Shown: positions 1-8,275, counted from the stretch's first letter. The stretch is DNA of 64,000 bases from Umezawaea tangerina (GCF_003002815.1 NZ_PVTF01000003.1:186001-250000); one strand, 5' to 3'. The notes: a model not told the origin generated them from the letters alone. Translations and numbers: made by a program.

Positions 1-215
1 CCGGTCAGGACGCGGCGGGTGTGCCGTTCCAGGGTCTGGTCGGTGTCGGTGACCCAGTCGAACGGCGAGTCGTCGCCGTCGGGTCGGGCGCCGCGCCCGG
101 CGGTGGCCATGATGACGTCGGAGGCGTCGTTGGCCAGGCGCCCGGCGACCTCCAGGGCGATCGACACCAGCGCGGGGTCGACGGGGCGGGCGGGCCGGGA
201 CGGCAAGACGGTCAT
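1..215 (-). CDS. Inositol monophosphatase family protein (N-terminal fragment)
   Basis: Only the first 71 or so codons lie in the window; the gene runs off the left edge. From the ATG (complement 213-215) the protein opens with a short basic leader, then a helix (ALVSIALEVAGRLANDAS) and the stretch FDWVTDTDQTLERHTRRVL. That stretch matches the N-terminal DxVTxxD region of Mg-dependent inositol-monophosphatase-like sugar phosphatases. The metal-binding and catalytic motifs lie outside the window, so the substrate cannot be assigned (inositol phosphate, histidinol phosphate and FBP are all possible). It is divergent from the glycosyltransferase gene, with about 150 bp of shared upstream DNA and no obvious operator. 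Confidence 0.65.
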   Translation of the reverse strand, partial: MTVLPSRPARPVDPALVSIALEVAGRLANDASDVIMATAGRGARPDGDDSPFDWVTDTDQTLERHTRRVLT

Positions 216-369
216 GCCGAGCTAGTGTCGGCCTCCCCGGTGGCCGTCACGCGTCCAGCAGGTGACGCGGCGAGGATGACCTGGTCAACGCTGTCCGCGT
301 AGGCAGACGTTCGGCGGGCGTTCCACGGCGTGTCACGCCGCCGTGGTGTTGACCCGCCACGGTGTGCCC

Positions 370-1470
370 GTGCGCGTCGCGATCGTGACCGAGAGCTTCC
401 TGCCCAGGGTGAACGGGGTCACCAACTCCGTCCTCCGCGTCCTCGAGAACCTGCCCGGCCCGGCGTTGGTGATCGCGCCGGGGGCGGGCGACGACAGCTA
501 CCGGGGCACCCCGGTCGTGCGGGTGCCCGCGGTGGACCTGCCGAGGGTCAGCTCGCTGCCGGTGGGCGTGCCGACCAGGAAGGTGCTGACCGCGCTGGCC
601 GACTTCCGCCCCGACGTGGTGCACCTGGCGTCGCCGTTCGTGCTGGGCGCCAGGGGGCTCCAGGCGGCGCGGCGGCTCGGGCTGCCGACGGTCGCGGTCT
701 ACCAGACCGACGTGGCCGGGTTCGCGGGCAGCTACGGCCTCGGCCTGACCGCGCGGGCGGCGTGGCGGTGGACGAAGCGGCTGCACTCGATGGCGGACCG
801 CACGCTGGCGCCGTCGACCTGGGCGGTGCGGGCGCTGGAGGAGCACGGGGTGCCGCGGGTGCACCGCTGGGGGCGCGGGGTGGACGTGGACCTGTTCCGC
901 CCGGACCGCCGCGACCACGCGCTGCGCCGGGAGCTCGCGCCGGGCGGCGAGCTGCTGGTCGGGTACGTGGGCAGGCTGTCGCCGGAGAAGCAGGTGGCCA
1001 GGCTCGCGGCGCTCAACGGCGTGCCGGGCGTGCGGGTGGTCGTCGTGGGCGGCGGACCCGACGAGCCCCTGCTGCGCAAGGAGCTGCCGGACGCGGTGTT
1101 CCTCGGCTTCCGCACCGGGGTCGAGCTGGCCGCGGCGTACGCGAGCCTGGACGTGTTCGTCCACACCGGACCGCACGAGACGTTCTGCCAGGCCGTGCAG
1201 GAGGCGCTGGCCAGCGGGCTCCCCGTGCTGGCGCCGGACGCGGGCGGCCCGCGCGACCTGGTCGAGCCGGGCCGCACCGGGTACCTGCTCTCCGACGACC
1301 CCGCCGAGCTGCGCGCGGGCGTTGAGGCGCTGCGGGACCCGTTGCGGCGCAAGCAGTTCGGCGAGAACGCCAGGGCGGCCGTCCGGCACCGCACGTGGCC
1401 GCGGCTGTGCGCCGAGCTGGTCGACCACTACGCCGCCGTCCAGCACCTCGACCAGCGCCGGGCGGCCTGA
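370..1470 (+). CDS. mgtA: GT4 glycosyltransferase, MgtA-like (GDP-mannose-dependent mannosyltransferase)
   Basis: GT-B fold retaining glycosyltransferase of about 366 residues. The N-terminus RVAIVTESFLPRVNGVTNSV is the donor-side Rossmann start typical of MgtA/PimB-type enzymes. The C-terminal half carries GYVGRLSPEKQV and the nucleotide-sugar motif HETFCQAVQEALASGLPVLAPDAGGPRDL with the conserved EX7E glutamates. Several in-frame GTGs exist upstream (343, 346, 364); 370 is chosen because family members begin with R-V-A-I-V, but no strong ribosome site decides it. In mycobacteria MgtA transfers mannose to glucuronyl or PI anchors in lipoglycan synthesis and sits next to the menaquinone genes, as here. 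The stop overlaps the next start (TGATG), so the two glycosyltransferases are co-translated. Confidence 0.8.
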   Translation: MRVAIVTESFLPRVNGVTNSVLRVLENLPGPALVIAPGAGDDSYRGTPVVRVPAVDLPRVSSLPVGVPTRKVLTALADFRPDVVHLASPFVLGARGLQAARRLGLPTVAVYQTDVAGFAGSYGLGLTARAAWRWTKRLHSMADRTLAPSTWAVRALEEHGVPRVHRWGRGVDVDLFRPDRRDHALRRELAPGGELLVGYVGRLSPEKQVARLAALNGVPGVRVVVVGGGPDEPLLRKELPDAVFLGFRTGVELAAAYASLDVFVHTGPHETFCQAVQEALASGLPVLAPDAGGPRDLVEPGRTGYLLSDDPAELRAGVEALRDPLRRKQFGENARAAVRHRTWPRLCAELVDHYAAVQHLDQRRAA

Positions 1471-2579
1471 TGCGGATCGTCCAGCTGGCCAACTTCTACG
1501 GCCCGCGCTCCGGCGGCCTGCGCACGGCCCTGCACCACCTCGGCGGCGGCTACGCGGCGCGCGGCCACGAGGTCGTGCTGGTCGTCCCCGGCCCGCGCGC
1601 CGCCGACGAGCGCCTGGCAGGCGGGGTCCGCCGCGTCACGCTGCCCGCCCCGCGCATCCCCGGCACCGGCGGGTACCGCGCGGTCGACCCGTGGCGCGTC
1701 CGGGCCCTGCTCGACGTCCTGCGCCCGGACCGGCTGGAGGTCTCCGACCGCCTCACCCTGCGCGGCATGGGGCACTGGGCCCGGCGCCGCGGGGTGCCCA
1801 GCGTGGTGATCCCGCACGAGCGCCTCGACCGGCTGCTGGAGCAGTTCCTGCTGCCCACCGGTCTGGCCGAGCGCGCGGCGGACTGGGCCAACGCCCGGAT
1901 GGCGGCCGCCTACGACACCGTCGTGTGCACCACGGAGTTCGCCAGGCTGGAGTTCGACCGGATCGGCGCCCGCAACGTCGCCAGGGTCCCGCTGGGCGTC
2001 GACCTGCGCACGTTCACCCCGGCCCGGCACGACCGGTCGCTGCGCCGGGACCTCGCCGACGGCGCCGACGCGCTGCTGGTGCACTGCGGCCGACTGTCGC
2101 CGGAGAAGCACGTCGAGCGCAGCATCGACACCGCCGCCGAGCTGCACGCCTCCGGCACCAGGACGCGGCTGGTCATCGCCGGTGACGGCCCCCGGCGGGA
2201 GGCGCTGGAACGCCGGGCGCGCGGGCTCCCGGTCACGTTCCTGGGCCACGTGGCCCGCCGCGCCGACGTCGCCGACCTGCTCGCCAGCGCCGACGTCTCG
2301 CTGGCGCCCGGCCCGCACGAGACGTTCGGCCTCGCCGCCCTGGAAGCGCTCGCCTCCGGCACCCCGGTCGTCGTCTCGGCCAGGTCCGCGCTGCGCGAGA
2401 TCGTCCGGCCGGGCTGCGGCGCCGCCGTGCCCGACCGGGCCCCGGCGTTCGCCCGTGCGGTCCACGAGCTGCTCGACACCGCCGAACCCACACGTCGGGG
2501 CGCCGCCCGCACCCGTGCGGAGGAGTACCCGTGGCGCAGCGCGGTGGACGGGATGATGGCCGCCCTGCGCGTCACATAG
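1470..2579 (+). CDS. GT4 family glycosyltransferase
   Basis: 369-residue GT-B enzyme whose ATG overlaps the previous stop. It begins MRIVQLANFYGPRSGGLRTAL, the glycine-rich loop of GT4 acceptor domains. The C-terminal donor domain contains HCGRLSPEKHVERSIDTAAEL, then VIAGDGPRREALE and GPHETFGLAALEALASGTPVVVS with the EX7E pair. The pairing with an MgtA-like enzyme suggests consecutive sugar additions to a membrane glycolipid such as a mannosylated phosphatidylinositol or glucosyl/glucuronosyl diacylglycerol. The sugar and acceptor are not readable from the sequence. Only 9 bp separate it from menG. Confidence 0.75.
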   Translation: MRIVQLANFYGPRSGGLRTALHHLGGGYAARGHEVVLVVPGPRAADERLAGGVRRVTLPAPRIPGTGGYRAVDPWRVRALLDVLRPDRLEVSDRLTLRGMGHWARRRGVPSVVIPHERLDRLLEQFLLPTGLAERAADWANARMAAAYDTVVCTTEFARLEFDRIGARNVARVPLGVDLRTFTPARHDRSLRRDLADGADALLVHCGRLSPEKHVERSIDTAAELHASGTRTRLVIAGDGPRREALERRARGLPVTFLGHVARRADVADLLASADVSLAPGPHETFGLAALEALASGTPVVVSARSALREIVRPGCGAAVPDRAPAFARAVHELLDTAEPTRRGAARTRAEEYPWRSAVDGMMAALRVT

Positions 2580-2588
2580 TCTTCGGTC

Positions 2589-3278
2589 ATGTCGCGAGCT
2601 GGACTGGACAAGAACCCGCGCGAAGTGGCCGAGATGTTCGACGGCGTGGCCAAGGGCTACGACCGCACCAACTCCGTGATGACACTCGGGTTCGACCGCC
2701 GCTGGCGGGAGTGGAGCAGGCGGGTGCTGGACGCCCAGCCGGGCGAGAAGGTCCTCGACCTCGCCGCGGGCACCGCCGTGTCGACCGTGGAGTACGCCTC
2801 CTCCGGCGCCTGGTGCGTAGCGGCCGACTTCTCCCTCGGCATGCTCCAGGGCGGCGCGCACCGCGACGTGCCGAAGGTCGCGGCTGACGCGCTGCACCTG
2901 CCGTTCGCCGACGGGGCGTTCGACGCCGCCACGGTCTCCTTCGGGCTGCGCAACTTCAACGACACGGTCGCCGCGCTGCGCGAGATGGCGCGCGTCGTGC
3001 GCCCCGGCGGCAGGCTCGTGATCTGCGAGGTGTCGACGCCCACGTTCAGGCCGTTCCGGTTCGTCTACATGCGGTACCTGGTGCGCCTGCTGCCGCTCAT
3101 CGGCCGGGTCGTGTCGTCGAACCCGGCGGCCTACCAGTACCTGGCCGAGTCCATGCGGGCGTGGCCCGACCAGCGCACCCTCGGCGAGCTGATCTCGCAG
3201 GCGGGCTGGGAGGACGTGGCCTGGCTCAACCTCACCGGCGGCATGGTCGCCCTGCACAGGGCCACCAAGCCGGAGTGA
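2589..3278 (+). CDS. menG: Demethylmenaquinone methyltransferase
   Basis: 229-residue SAM-dependent class I methyltransferase of the UbiE/MenG family (menH/ubiE in older naming). Motifs in order: [21 protein letters not shown] (family signature 1), [16 protein letters not shown] (SAM motif I), then [38 protein letters not shown] (family signature 2 and post-II motif). It catalyses the last step of menaquinone synthesis, C-methylation of demethylmenaquinone. The reaction and gene neighbourhood (MgtA, MenJ, polyprenyl synthase) match the actinobacterial menaquinone cluster. Ubiquinone is not made in this phylum, so menaquinone is the expected substrate. Confidence 0.92.
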   Translation: MSRAGLDKNPREVAEMFDGVAKGYDRTNSVMTLGFDRRWREWSRRVLDAQPGEKVLDLAAGTAVSTVEYASSGAWCVAADFSLGMLQGGAHRDVPKVAADALHLPFADGAFDAATVSFGLRNFNDTVAALREMARVVRPGGRLVICEVSTPTFRPFRFVYMRYLVRLLPLIGRVVSSNPAAYQYLAESMRAWPDQRTLGELISQAGWEDVAWLNLTGGMVALHRATKPE

Positions 3279-3306
3279 TCGCCGGGCACCTCCCGGCAGG
3301 TCGCGG

Positions 3307-3312
3307 CTAGAC
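3307..3312 (+). promoter_or_regulatory. Candidate -10 element for menJ
   Basis: TAGACT fits the actinobacterial TAnnnT -10 consensus and lies 43 bases before the menJ ATG. No convincing -35 is visible at 17 bases upstream. Its importance is the spacing to the Rex-type palindrome: 16 bases from the start of the -10 to the start of the operator, almost the same as at nuoA (17). Confidence 0.4.
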
Positions 3313-3322
3313 TCACAGGAGT

Positions 3323-3340
3323 TTGTGAACTTATGCACAA
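3323..3340 (+). promoter_or_regulatory. Rex-type operator (ROP-like) in the menJ leader
   Basis: TTGTGAACTTATGCACAA is an imperfect palindrome: left arm TTGTGAA, right arm TGCACAA (one mismatch from TTCACAA). The Streptomyces Rex operator is TGTGAACnnnTTCACA. It lies directly after the candidate transcription start and 9 bases before the menJ ATG, so a bound repressor would block transcription. A Crp/GlxR-type protein (TGTGAn6TCACA) is the alternative reader. Confidence 0.5.
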
Positions 3341-3349
3341 GGAGCGCGG

Positions 3350-4645
3350 ATGACTACTCCCAGCCGCCGTCAGGCAGGCGAGGACGCCGAGGTGATCGTG
3401 GTGGGCGCGGGGCCGGCGGGCTCCACGGCCGCCACCTACTTGGCACGCGCGGGCCTGGACGTGCTGCTGCTGGAGAAGAGCAGCTTCCCGCGCGAGAAGG
3501 TGTGCGGTGACGGCCTCACGCCCCGCGGCGTGAAGCAGCTGATCGACCTCGGGGTCGACACCCGCGAAGAGGCGGGCTGGCTGCACAACAAGGGCCTGCG
3601 CGTCGTCGGCGGCGGCATCACGATGGAGCTGGACTGGCCGGACCTGGCCTCGTTCCCGCCCTACGGCGTGGTGCGGCCCCGGCAGGACTTCGACGAGATG
3701 CTGGCGAACACGGCCAAGGCCGCGGGCGCCCGGCTCCACGAGCTGACCACGGTCACCGGCGCCGTCACCGACGAGCGCACCGGCCGGATCGTCGGCGTCA
3801 AGGCGAAGGTCGGCCCGGAGAAGACCGAGGTCACCTACCGCGCGCCGCTCGTGCTGGCGTGCGACGGCGTGAGCGCGCGGCTGGCGCTGAGCATGGGCAT
3901 CGACAAGCGCCCCGACCGCCCGATGGGCGTGGCCGTGCGGCGCTACTACGCGAGCCCGCGCACCAAGGACGACTACCTCGAGAGCCACCTGGAGCTGTGG
4001 GACCGGTCCGACCCGGCCAACCCGCAGCTGCTGCCCGGCTACGGCTGGATCTTCGGCATGGGCGACGGCAGCGTCAACGTCGGCCTGGGCATCCTGAGCA
4101 CGTCCAAGGCCTACGGCACGACCGACTACCGGGCGCTGCTGCGCAGCTGGCTGGACGGCACGCCGGAGGAGTGGGGCTTCCGCGAGGAGAACGCCACCAG
4201 CAAGATCGGCGGCGCCGCCCTGCCCATGGGCTTCAACCGCAAACCGCACTACAGCAACGGGTTGCTGCTGGTCGGCGACGCGGGCGGCATGGTCAACCCG
4301 TTCAACGGCGAGGGCATCGGCTACGCCATGGAGTCGGCCAGGATCGCGGCCGAGACCGTCGTGCAGGCGCTGGCCAGGCCCGCCGGGCTGAGCCGCGAGC
4401 ACGCGCTGGCGGGCTACCCGGCGCGCATCGAGCAGTCGCTGGGCAGCTACTACCGGCTGGGCAACATCTTCAGCAAGCTGATCGGGAACCCGACGATCAT
4501 GCGCACGGCGACCAAGTACGGGATGCCGCGCAAGACGCTGATGAAGCTCGTCCTCAAGCTGCTCGCCGGCCTGTACGACCCGAAGGACGGCGACTCGTTC
4601 GACCGGATCATCACGGCGGCCACGAAGTTGGCGCCGAGCGCGTAA
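3350..4645 (+). CDS. menJ: Geranylgeranyl reductase family FAD oxidoreductase (menaquinone reductase)
   Basis: 431-residue flavoprotein. It has an N-terminal dinucleotide-binding motif VIVVGAGPAGSTAATYLARAGLDVLLLEKSSFPREKVCGDGLTPRGV (residues about 14-60), where the C-G-D-G-L-T/S signature is diagnostic of geranylgeranyl reductases. The second FAD motif is LLLVGDAGGMVNPFNGEGIGYAMESARIAAE (about 304-334). In mycobacteria the orthologue MenJ saturates the second isoprene unit of menaquinone-9. A ribosome site (AAGGAG) precedes the ATG by about 7 bases. The gene lies between menG and the nuo operon. A Rex-like palindrome in its leader suggests that it responds to NADH/NAD+ together with nuo. Confidence 0.85.
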   Translation: MTTPSRRQAGEDAEVIVVGAGPAGSTAATYLARAGLDVLLLEKSSFPREKVCGDGLTPRGVKQLIDLGVDTREEAGWLHNKGLRVVGGGITMELDWPDLASFPPYGVVRPRQDFDEMLANTAKAAGARLHELTTVTGAVTDERTGRIVGVKAKVGPEKTEVTYRAPLVLACDGVSARLALSMGIDKRPDRPMGVAVRRYYASPRTKDDYLESHLELWDRSDPANPQLLPGYGWIFGMGDGSVNVGLGILSTSKAYGTTDYRALLRSWLDGTPEEWGFREENATSKIGGAALPMGFNRKPHYSNGLLLVGDAGGMVNPFNGEGIGYAMESARIAAETVVQALARPAGLSREHALAGYPARIEQSLGSYYRLGNIFSKLIGNPTIMRTATKYGMPRKTLMKLVLKLLAGLYDPKDGDSFDRIITAATKLAPSA

Positions 4646-4676
4646 AAGCGCAGGTAATACCCCCGAATAGCGCGGA

Positions 4677-4715
4677 GTTAGGTAGACCTAACCCTCAGGT
4701 TAGTGCGGCCTAACC
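4677..4715. promoter_or_regulatory. Tandem inverted repeats resembling iron-box (DtxR/IdeR) half-sites
   Basis: GTTAGGTAGACCTAAC (4677-4692) is a palindrome of GTTAGG/CCTAAC, and the next 23 bases hold GGTTAG/CTAACC with a 6-base spacer. Against the IdeR consensus TTAGGTTAGSCTAACCTAA, the stretch from 4678 matches about 13 of 19 positions. The sites lie downstream of menJ but before its terminator, an odd place for an operator, so this call is weak. Confidence 0.25.
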
Positions 4716-4719
4716 AACG

Positions 4720-4750
4720 AAATGGCGTCGGTCCTGTACCGGCGCCATTT
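4720..4750 (+). terminator. Hairpin terminator after menJ
   Basis: AAATGGCG pairs with CGCCATTT; the stem continues through a G-T wobble and CGG/CCG to about 12 bp, with a 7-base loop. There is no long T-tract, which is common in actinobacteria. It separates menJ transcription from the nuo promoter region. Confidence 0.55.
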
Positions 4751-4852
4751 CCCGTGCGTTGCGGCGCTGTTCGCGCACGGGTCTCCGGGAGGTGTTCTGC
4801 TGCAGGTCAGCGGGCTGCGAGGGGGTGCGTGTAACACCGCTGTGTGACGTTC

Positions 4853-4858
4853 TACACT
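4853..4858 (+). promoter_or_regulatory. Candidate -10 element of the nuo operon
   Basis: TACACT matches the TAnnnT consensus. A start of transcription near 4865 would place both Rex-type palindromes immediately downstream, a repressing geometry. The -35 is poor (around TGTAAC, 4830). Confidence 0.45.
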
Positions 4859-4868
4859 GGCCGACGGC

Positions 4869-4888
4869 CTTGTGAATCACTTCACAAG
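4869..4888 (+). promoter_or_regulatory. Rex-type operator 1 of the nuo operon
   Basis: Perfect palindrome CTTGTGAA-TCAC-TTCACAAG: 8-bp arms with a 4-base spacer. It contains TTGTGAA-n4-TTCACAA, the core recognised by the NADH-responsive repressor Rex, which is known to control nuo in Streptomyces. Confidence 0.65.
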
Positions 4889-4900
4889 ACTGCGGGAGAG

Positions 4901-4920
4901 CTTGTGAACTGTTTCACAAG
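4901..4920 (+). promoter_or_regulatory. Rex-type operator 2 of the nuo operon
   Basis: Second perfect palindrome CTTGTGAA-CTGT-TTCACAAG with arms identical to site 1. Centre-to-centre distance is 32 bp, about three helical turns, so two repressor dimers would sit on the same DNA face and could bind cooperatively. Confidence 0.65.
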
Positions 4921-4933
4921 CTGACCTCGCAAT

Positions 4934-4949
4934 GTTAGGCATGCCTTAC
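4934..4949. promoter_or_regulatory. Inverted repeat GTTAGGC/GCCTTAC upstream of nuoA
   Basis: GTTAGGCATGCCTTAC is a near-palindrome with TTAGG half-site character. It could be a degenerate iron-regulator site, plausible for an iron-sulfur-rich complex, but the match to the full 19-bp consensus is incomplete. Confidence 0.2.
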
Positions 4950-5035
4950 CGGTAAGAGGGGCAAGAACACCCCTTAGGGTGCGGATCGGTCAGCGGCTCG
5001 CTTGCGCCGCGACAGCGAGGAAAGGACGACGGAGA

Positions 5036-5401
5036 GTGCTTCAGCCCTACCTCCCCCTCGTATTCATGTTCCTGCTCGCCGGAGCGTTCGCGCTGTTCTC
5101 GGTGACGGCCGCGCCGTACATCGGGCCGCGGCGCTACAACCGGGCGAAGCTCGACGCCTACGAGTGCGGCATCGAGCCCTCACCCGCGCCGATCGTGGGC
5201 GGTGGCCGCATGCCGGTCGCCTACTACCTGACGGCCATGCTCTTCATCCTGTTCGACATCGAAATGGTGTTCCTCTACCCGTTCGCGGTCTCCGCGGACA
5301 AGCTCGGCCTCTTCGGGCTGGTGGAGATCGCCCTGTTCGTCGCGACAGTCGGCTTCGCGTACGCCTACGTGTGGCGTCGCGGCGGCCTCGACTGGAACTA
5401 A
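5036..5401 (+). CDS. nuoA: NADH-quinone oxidoreductase subunit A
   Basis: 121-residue membrane subunit of complex I with three hydrophobic helices (about 5-28, 62-82, 91-113). The conserved loop YNRAKLDAYECGIEPSPAP contains the Cys of the ubiquinone-site loop, followed by AMLFILFDIEMVFLYPFA with the buried acidic pair. The GTG at 5036 is preferred over an upstream in-frame ATG at 4979. It gives the normal family length and follows an AAGGACGACGGAGA ribosome site, whereas the longer form adds 19 basic residues not usual for NuoA. First gene of the nuo operon, 21 bp before nuoB. Confidence 0.95.
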   Translation: MLQPYLPLVFMFLLAGAFALFSVTAAPYIGPRRYNRAKLDAYECGIEPSPAPIVGGGRMPVAYYLTAMLFILFDIEMVFLYPFAVSADKLGLFGLVEIALFVATVGFAYAYVWRRGGLDWN

Positions 5402-5422
5402 GCACCGGGGAAGGCGACAGTC

Positions 5423-5974
5423 ATGGGCCTCGAGGAGAAACTCCCGAACGGCATCCTGCTGACCAGCGTGGAGAAGCTGGTCAACTGGACCCGCAAATCC
5501 TCGCTGTGGCCTGCCACCTTCGGGCTGGCCTGCTGCGCGATCGAGATGATGACGACGGGCGGGCCGCGCTACGACCTCGCCCGCTTCGGCATGGAGGTCT
5601 TCCGCGCCTCGCCGCGCCAGGCCGACCTGATGATCGTGGCGGGTCGCGTCACGAACAAGATGGCGCCCGTGCTGCGGCAGATCTACGACCAGATGCCGGA
5701 GCCCCGCTGGGTGCTCGCGATGGGCGTCTGCGCGTCGACCGGCGGCATGTTCAACAACTACGCCGTCGTGCAGGGCGTGGACCACGTGGTCCCGGTCGAC
5801 ATGTACCTGCCGGGCTGCCCGCCGCGGCCGGAGATGCTGATCGACGCGATCCTCAAGATCCACGCCAAGATCATGGACGAGCCGCTCGGCGCGGCCCGTG
5901 CCGCCGCGCTCCTGGAGAGCGGCGCCAGCACGGACCTCATGCCGTCGTCCGAGCGTTTCGCGAAGAAGAAGTGA
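5423..5974 (+). CDS. nuoB: NADH-quinone oxidoreductase subunit B (N2 cluster)
   Basis: 183-residue peripheral subunit that holds the terminal [4Fe-4S] cluster N2, which passes electrons to menaquinone. All four ligands are visible: the tandem Cys37-Cys38 in ACCAIEMM, Cys103 in GVCASTGG and Cys132 in PGCPPRPE. The tail after residue 160 is short and basic (ERFAKKK). It lies between nuoA and nuoC with short spacers. A divergent paralogue, nuoB2, lies at 37542. Confidence 0.97.
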   Translation: MGLEEKLPNGILLTSVEKLVNWTRKSSLWPATFGLACCAIEMMTTGGPRYDLARFGMEVFRASPRQADLMIVAGRVTNKMAPVLRQIYDQMPEPRWVLAMGVCASTGGMFNNYAVVQGVDHVVPVDMYLPGCPPRPEMLIDAILKIHAKIMDEPLGAARAAALLESGASTDLMPSSERFAKKK

Positions 5975-5981
5975 GCAGGCG

Positions 5982-6743
5982 ATGAGGGAGCCAGGGCAAG
6001 AGAACTCCAGCGCGCAGCGCCCCGCGGAGGACGGCCTCGAAGCCCGTCCGTCCAACGGCCAGGAGCCCGCGGAGCGCAAGGGGCCGCTGGAGACCGGCAA
6101 GGCGCGCAAGGGCATGTTCGGCGTCACGGGGTCCGGCGACACGTCGGGCTTCGGCGGGCTCCGCCTGCCCGCCTACATCGCGGCCCCGGCCGAGCGCCCC
6201 TACGGCGGCTGGTTCGACGAGTTCGTCGACGAGCTGCTGGGCGCGCTGCGGGAGAAGGACATCCCGACCGACGTGATCCAGCAGGTCACGATCGACCGCG
6301 GCGAGATCACCCTCTACATCCGGCGCGAGGAGCTGGTGGACGTCTGCCGCGTGCTGCGCGACGACCCCGCCCTGCGCTTCGAGCTGTGCAGCTCGGTGTC
6401 CGGTGTGGACTACGGCGCGGACGTCGCCGGCCGCCTGCACTCCGTCTACCACCTGACCTCGATGACCTACCGGCGGCGCATCCGCCTGGAGGTCTCCGTC
6501 GACGTGGACGACGCGCACGTCCCCAGCGTGGTCGCGGTGTACCCGACCGCGGACTGGCAGGAGCGCGAGGCCTGGGACATGTTCGGGATCGTCTACGACG
6601 GCCACCCCGGCCTCACGCGGATCCTCATGCCGGACGACTGGGACGGCCACCCCCAGCGCAAGGACTACCCGCTCGGCGGGATCCCGGTGGAGTACAAGGG
6701 CGCGGAGATTCCCCCGCCAGACCAGAGGCGGTCCTACTCGTGA
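5982..6743 (+). CDS. nuoC: NADH-quinone oxidoreductase subunit C
   Basis: 253 residues. About 70 N-terminal residues are charged and low-complexity ([20 protein letters not shown]), then the 30-kDa subunit fold follows: [16 protein letters not shown], the signature [45 protein letters not shown] near residues 188-234, and a short tail. The signature is the classic complex I 30-kDa motif. The ATG at 5982 is chosen because an upstream extension would overlap nuoB. The stop overlaps the nuoD GTG. Confidence 0.95.
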   Translation: MREPGQENSSAQRPAEDGLEARPSNGQEPAERKGPLETGKARKGMFGVTGSGDTSGFGGLRLPAYIAAPAERPYGGWFDEFVDELLGALREKDIPTDVIQQVTIDRGEITLYIRREELVDVCRVLRDDPALRFELCSSVSGVDYGADVAGRLHSVYHLTSMTYRRRIRLEVSVDVDDAHVPSVVAVYPTADWQEREAWDMFGIVYDGHPGLTRILMPDDWDGHPQRKDYPLGGIPVEYKGAEIPPPDQRRSYS

Positions 6744-8275
6744 GCAACGAAAACGTGTCGACGGAGTCGGCCGCGGGCGCGGACAAGGCCCGCGAGCAGT
6801 CGGTCGGCTCGACCACCGCGACCGGCCCGAACCCGGCGGCCGACCAGTCGATCGCCGACGTGACGACGGGGACCGACACCACCGCCGGGGGCAGCGACAG
6901 CCGCGACGCCGACGCCCAGGCCGGTGAGGCCCAGGCCGCCGAGGCCGCGACGATCGCCGCCGGGCCGTCGGTCGACGTCGCCGACTCCCGCCAGACCACC
7001 GAGGGCACCGTCTACACGGTGACCGGCGGCGACTGGGACGAGGTGCTCGCGGACGCCGCGGGCGACGAGCGCATCGTCATGAACCTCGGCCCGCAGCACC
7101 CGTCGACGCACGGCGTGCTCCGCCTCGTGCTGGAGCTCGAGGGCGAGACGGTCACCCAGGCCCGTTCGGTGATCGGCTACCTGCACACCGGCATCGAGAA
7201 GAACCTCGAGTACCGCAACTGGACCCAGGGCGTCACGTTCGTGACGCGCATGGACTACCTGGCGCCGCTGCACAACGAGGCCGCGTACTGCCTCGCCGTG
7301 GAGAAGCTGCTCGGCGTCGAGGCGCCGCGGCGGGCCCAGGTCATCCGGGTCCTGCTCATGGAGCTCAACCGGATCAGCTCGCACCTGGTGGCGCTGGCCA
7401 CCGGCGGCATGGAGCTGGGCGCGCTCACCGGCATGACCGCGGGCTTCCGCGAGCGCGAGGAGGTCCTGCACCTGCTGGAGCACCTCACCGGTCTGCGGAT
7501 GAACCACGCGTTCATCCGGCCCGGCGGTGTCGCCCAGGACCTGCCCGCCGACGGCGTCGAGAAGATCCGCGCGTTCATCAAGGTCATGGACTCGCGGCTG
7601 CCCGACTACGACAAGCTGCTCACCGGCCAGCCGATCTGGCGCAACCGCCTCGCGGGCGTCGGGTACCTGCCGGTCGACGCGTGCCTCGCGCTGGGCATCA
7701 CCGGCCCGATCCTGCGCTCCGCGGGCCTGCCGTGGGACCTCCGCAAGATCGAGCCGTACTCGGGCTACGAGGGCTACGACTTCGACGTCCCCACGTCGAA
7801 CGCGGCGGACAGCTACGCGCGCTACCTGATGCGGGTCGAGGAGATCCACCAGTCGCTGCGGATCGTCCGCCAGGCGGTCGACAAGCTCGAGCCCGGCCCG
7901 GTCATGGTGGAGGACGCCAAGATCGCCTGGCCCGCGCAGCTCACGATCGGCGCCGACGGCATGGGCAACTCGCTCGAGCACGTCCGCAAGATCATGGGCC
8001 AGTCGATGGAGTCCCTGATCCACCACTTCAAGCTGGTGACCGAGGGCTTCCACGTCCCGGCGGGCCAGGTCTACGTGCCGATCGAGTCGCCGCGCGGCGA
8101 GCTCGGCTACCACGTGGTCTCCGACGGCGGCACGCGCCCGTTCCGCGTGCACGTGCGCGAACCAAGTTTCGTGAACCTCCAGTCGATGCCCGCGATGTGC
8201 GAGGGCGGCATGGTCGCCGACGTCATCGCCTCGGTGGCCTCTATCGACCCGGTGATGGGTGGTTGTGACCGATGA
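6740..8275 (+). CDS. nuoD: NADH-quinone oxidoreductase subunit D, with long N-terminal extension
   Basis: 511 residues if translated from the GTG that overlaps the nuoC stop. The normal 49-kDa fold starts around residue 95 ([16 protein letters not shown], then [23 protein letters not shown]). Motifs include [31 protein letters not shown], which lines the quinone pocket, and the C-terminal [35 protein letters not shown]. The first 95 residues are Ala/Thr/Ser/Asp-rich with no predicted structure and are unlike E. coli-type NuoD. A later in-frame start cannot be excluded, but the GTGA coupling favours the long form. The ATGA overlap with nuoE keeps translation coupled. Confidence 0.95.
   Translation: MSNENVSTESAAGADKAREQSVGSTTATGPNPAADQSIADVTTGTDTTAGGSDSRDADAQAGEAQAAEAATIAAGPSVDVADSRQTTEGTVYTVTGGDWDEVLADAAGDERIVMNLGPQHPSTHGVLRLVLELEGETVTQARSVIGYLHTGIEKNLEYRNWTQGVTFVTRMDYLAPLHNEAAYCLAVEKLLGVEAPRRAQVIRVLLMELNRISSHLVALATGGMELGALTGMTAGFREREEVLHLLEHLTGLRMNHAFIRPGGVAQDLPADGVEKIRAFIKVMDSRLPDYDKLLTGQPIWRNRLAGVGYLPVDACLALGITGPILRSAGLPWDLRKIEPYSGYEGYDFDVPTSNAADSYARYLMRVEEIHQSLRIVRQAVDKLEPGPVMVEDAKIAWPAQLTIGADGMGNSLEHVRKIMGQSMESLIHHFKLVTEGFHVPAGQVYVPIESPRGELGYHVVSDGGTRPFRVHVREPSFVNLQSMPAMCEGGMVADVIASVASIDPVMGGCDR

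Larger units (their letters stand above)
4646..5035. other. Regulatory intergenic region before nuoA (390 bp)
   Basis: No gene is seen. In order it holds two inverted repeats reminiscent of DtxR/IdeR iron boxes (4677-4692 and 4698-4715), a hairpin terminator (4720-4750), a candidate -10 (4853-4858), two perfect Rex-type palindromes (4869-4888, 4901-4920), a further GTTAGGC/GCCTTAC inverted repeat (4934-4949) and the nuoA ribosome site. The A+T content is clearly higher than in the flanking genes, as expected of a control region. Confidence 0.7.

Noticed and set aside
4979-5035. Upstream ATG for nuoA giving 140 residues
   Set aside because: The additional 19 residues are basic and unlike NuoA, and the GTG at 5036 has the ribosome site and the usual length.
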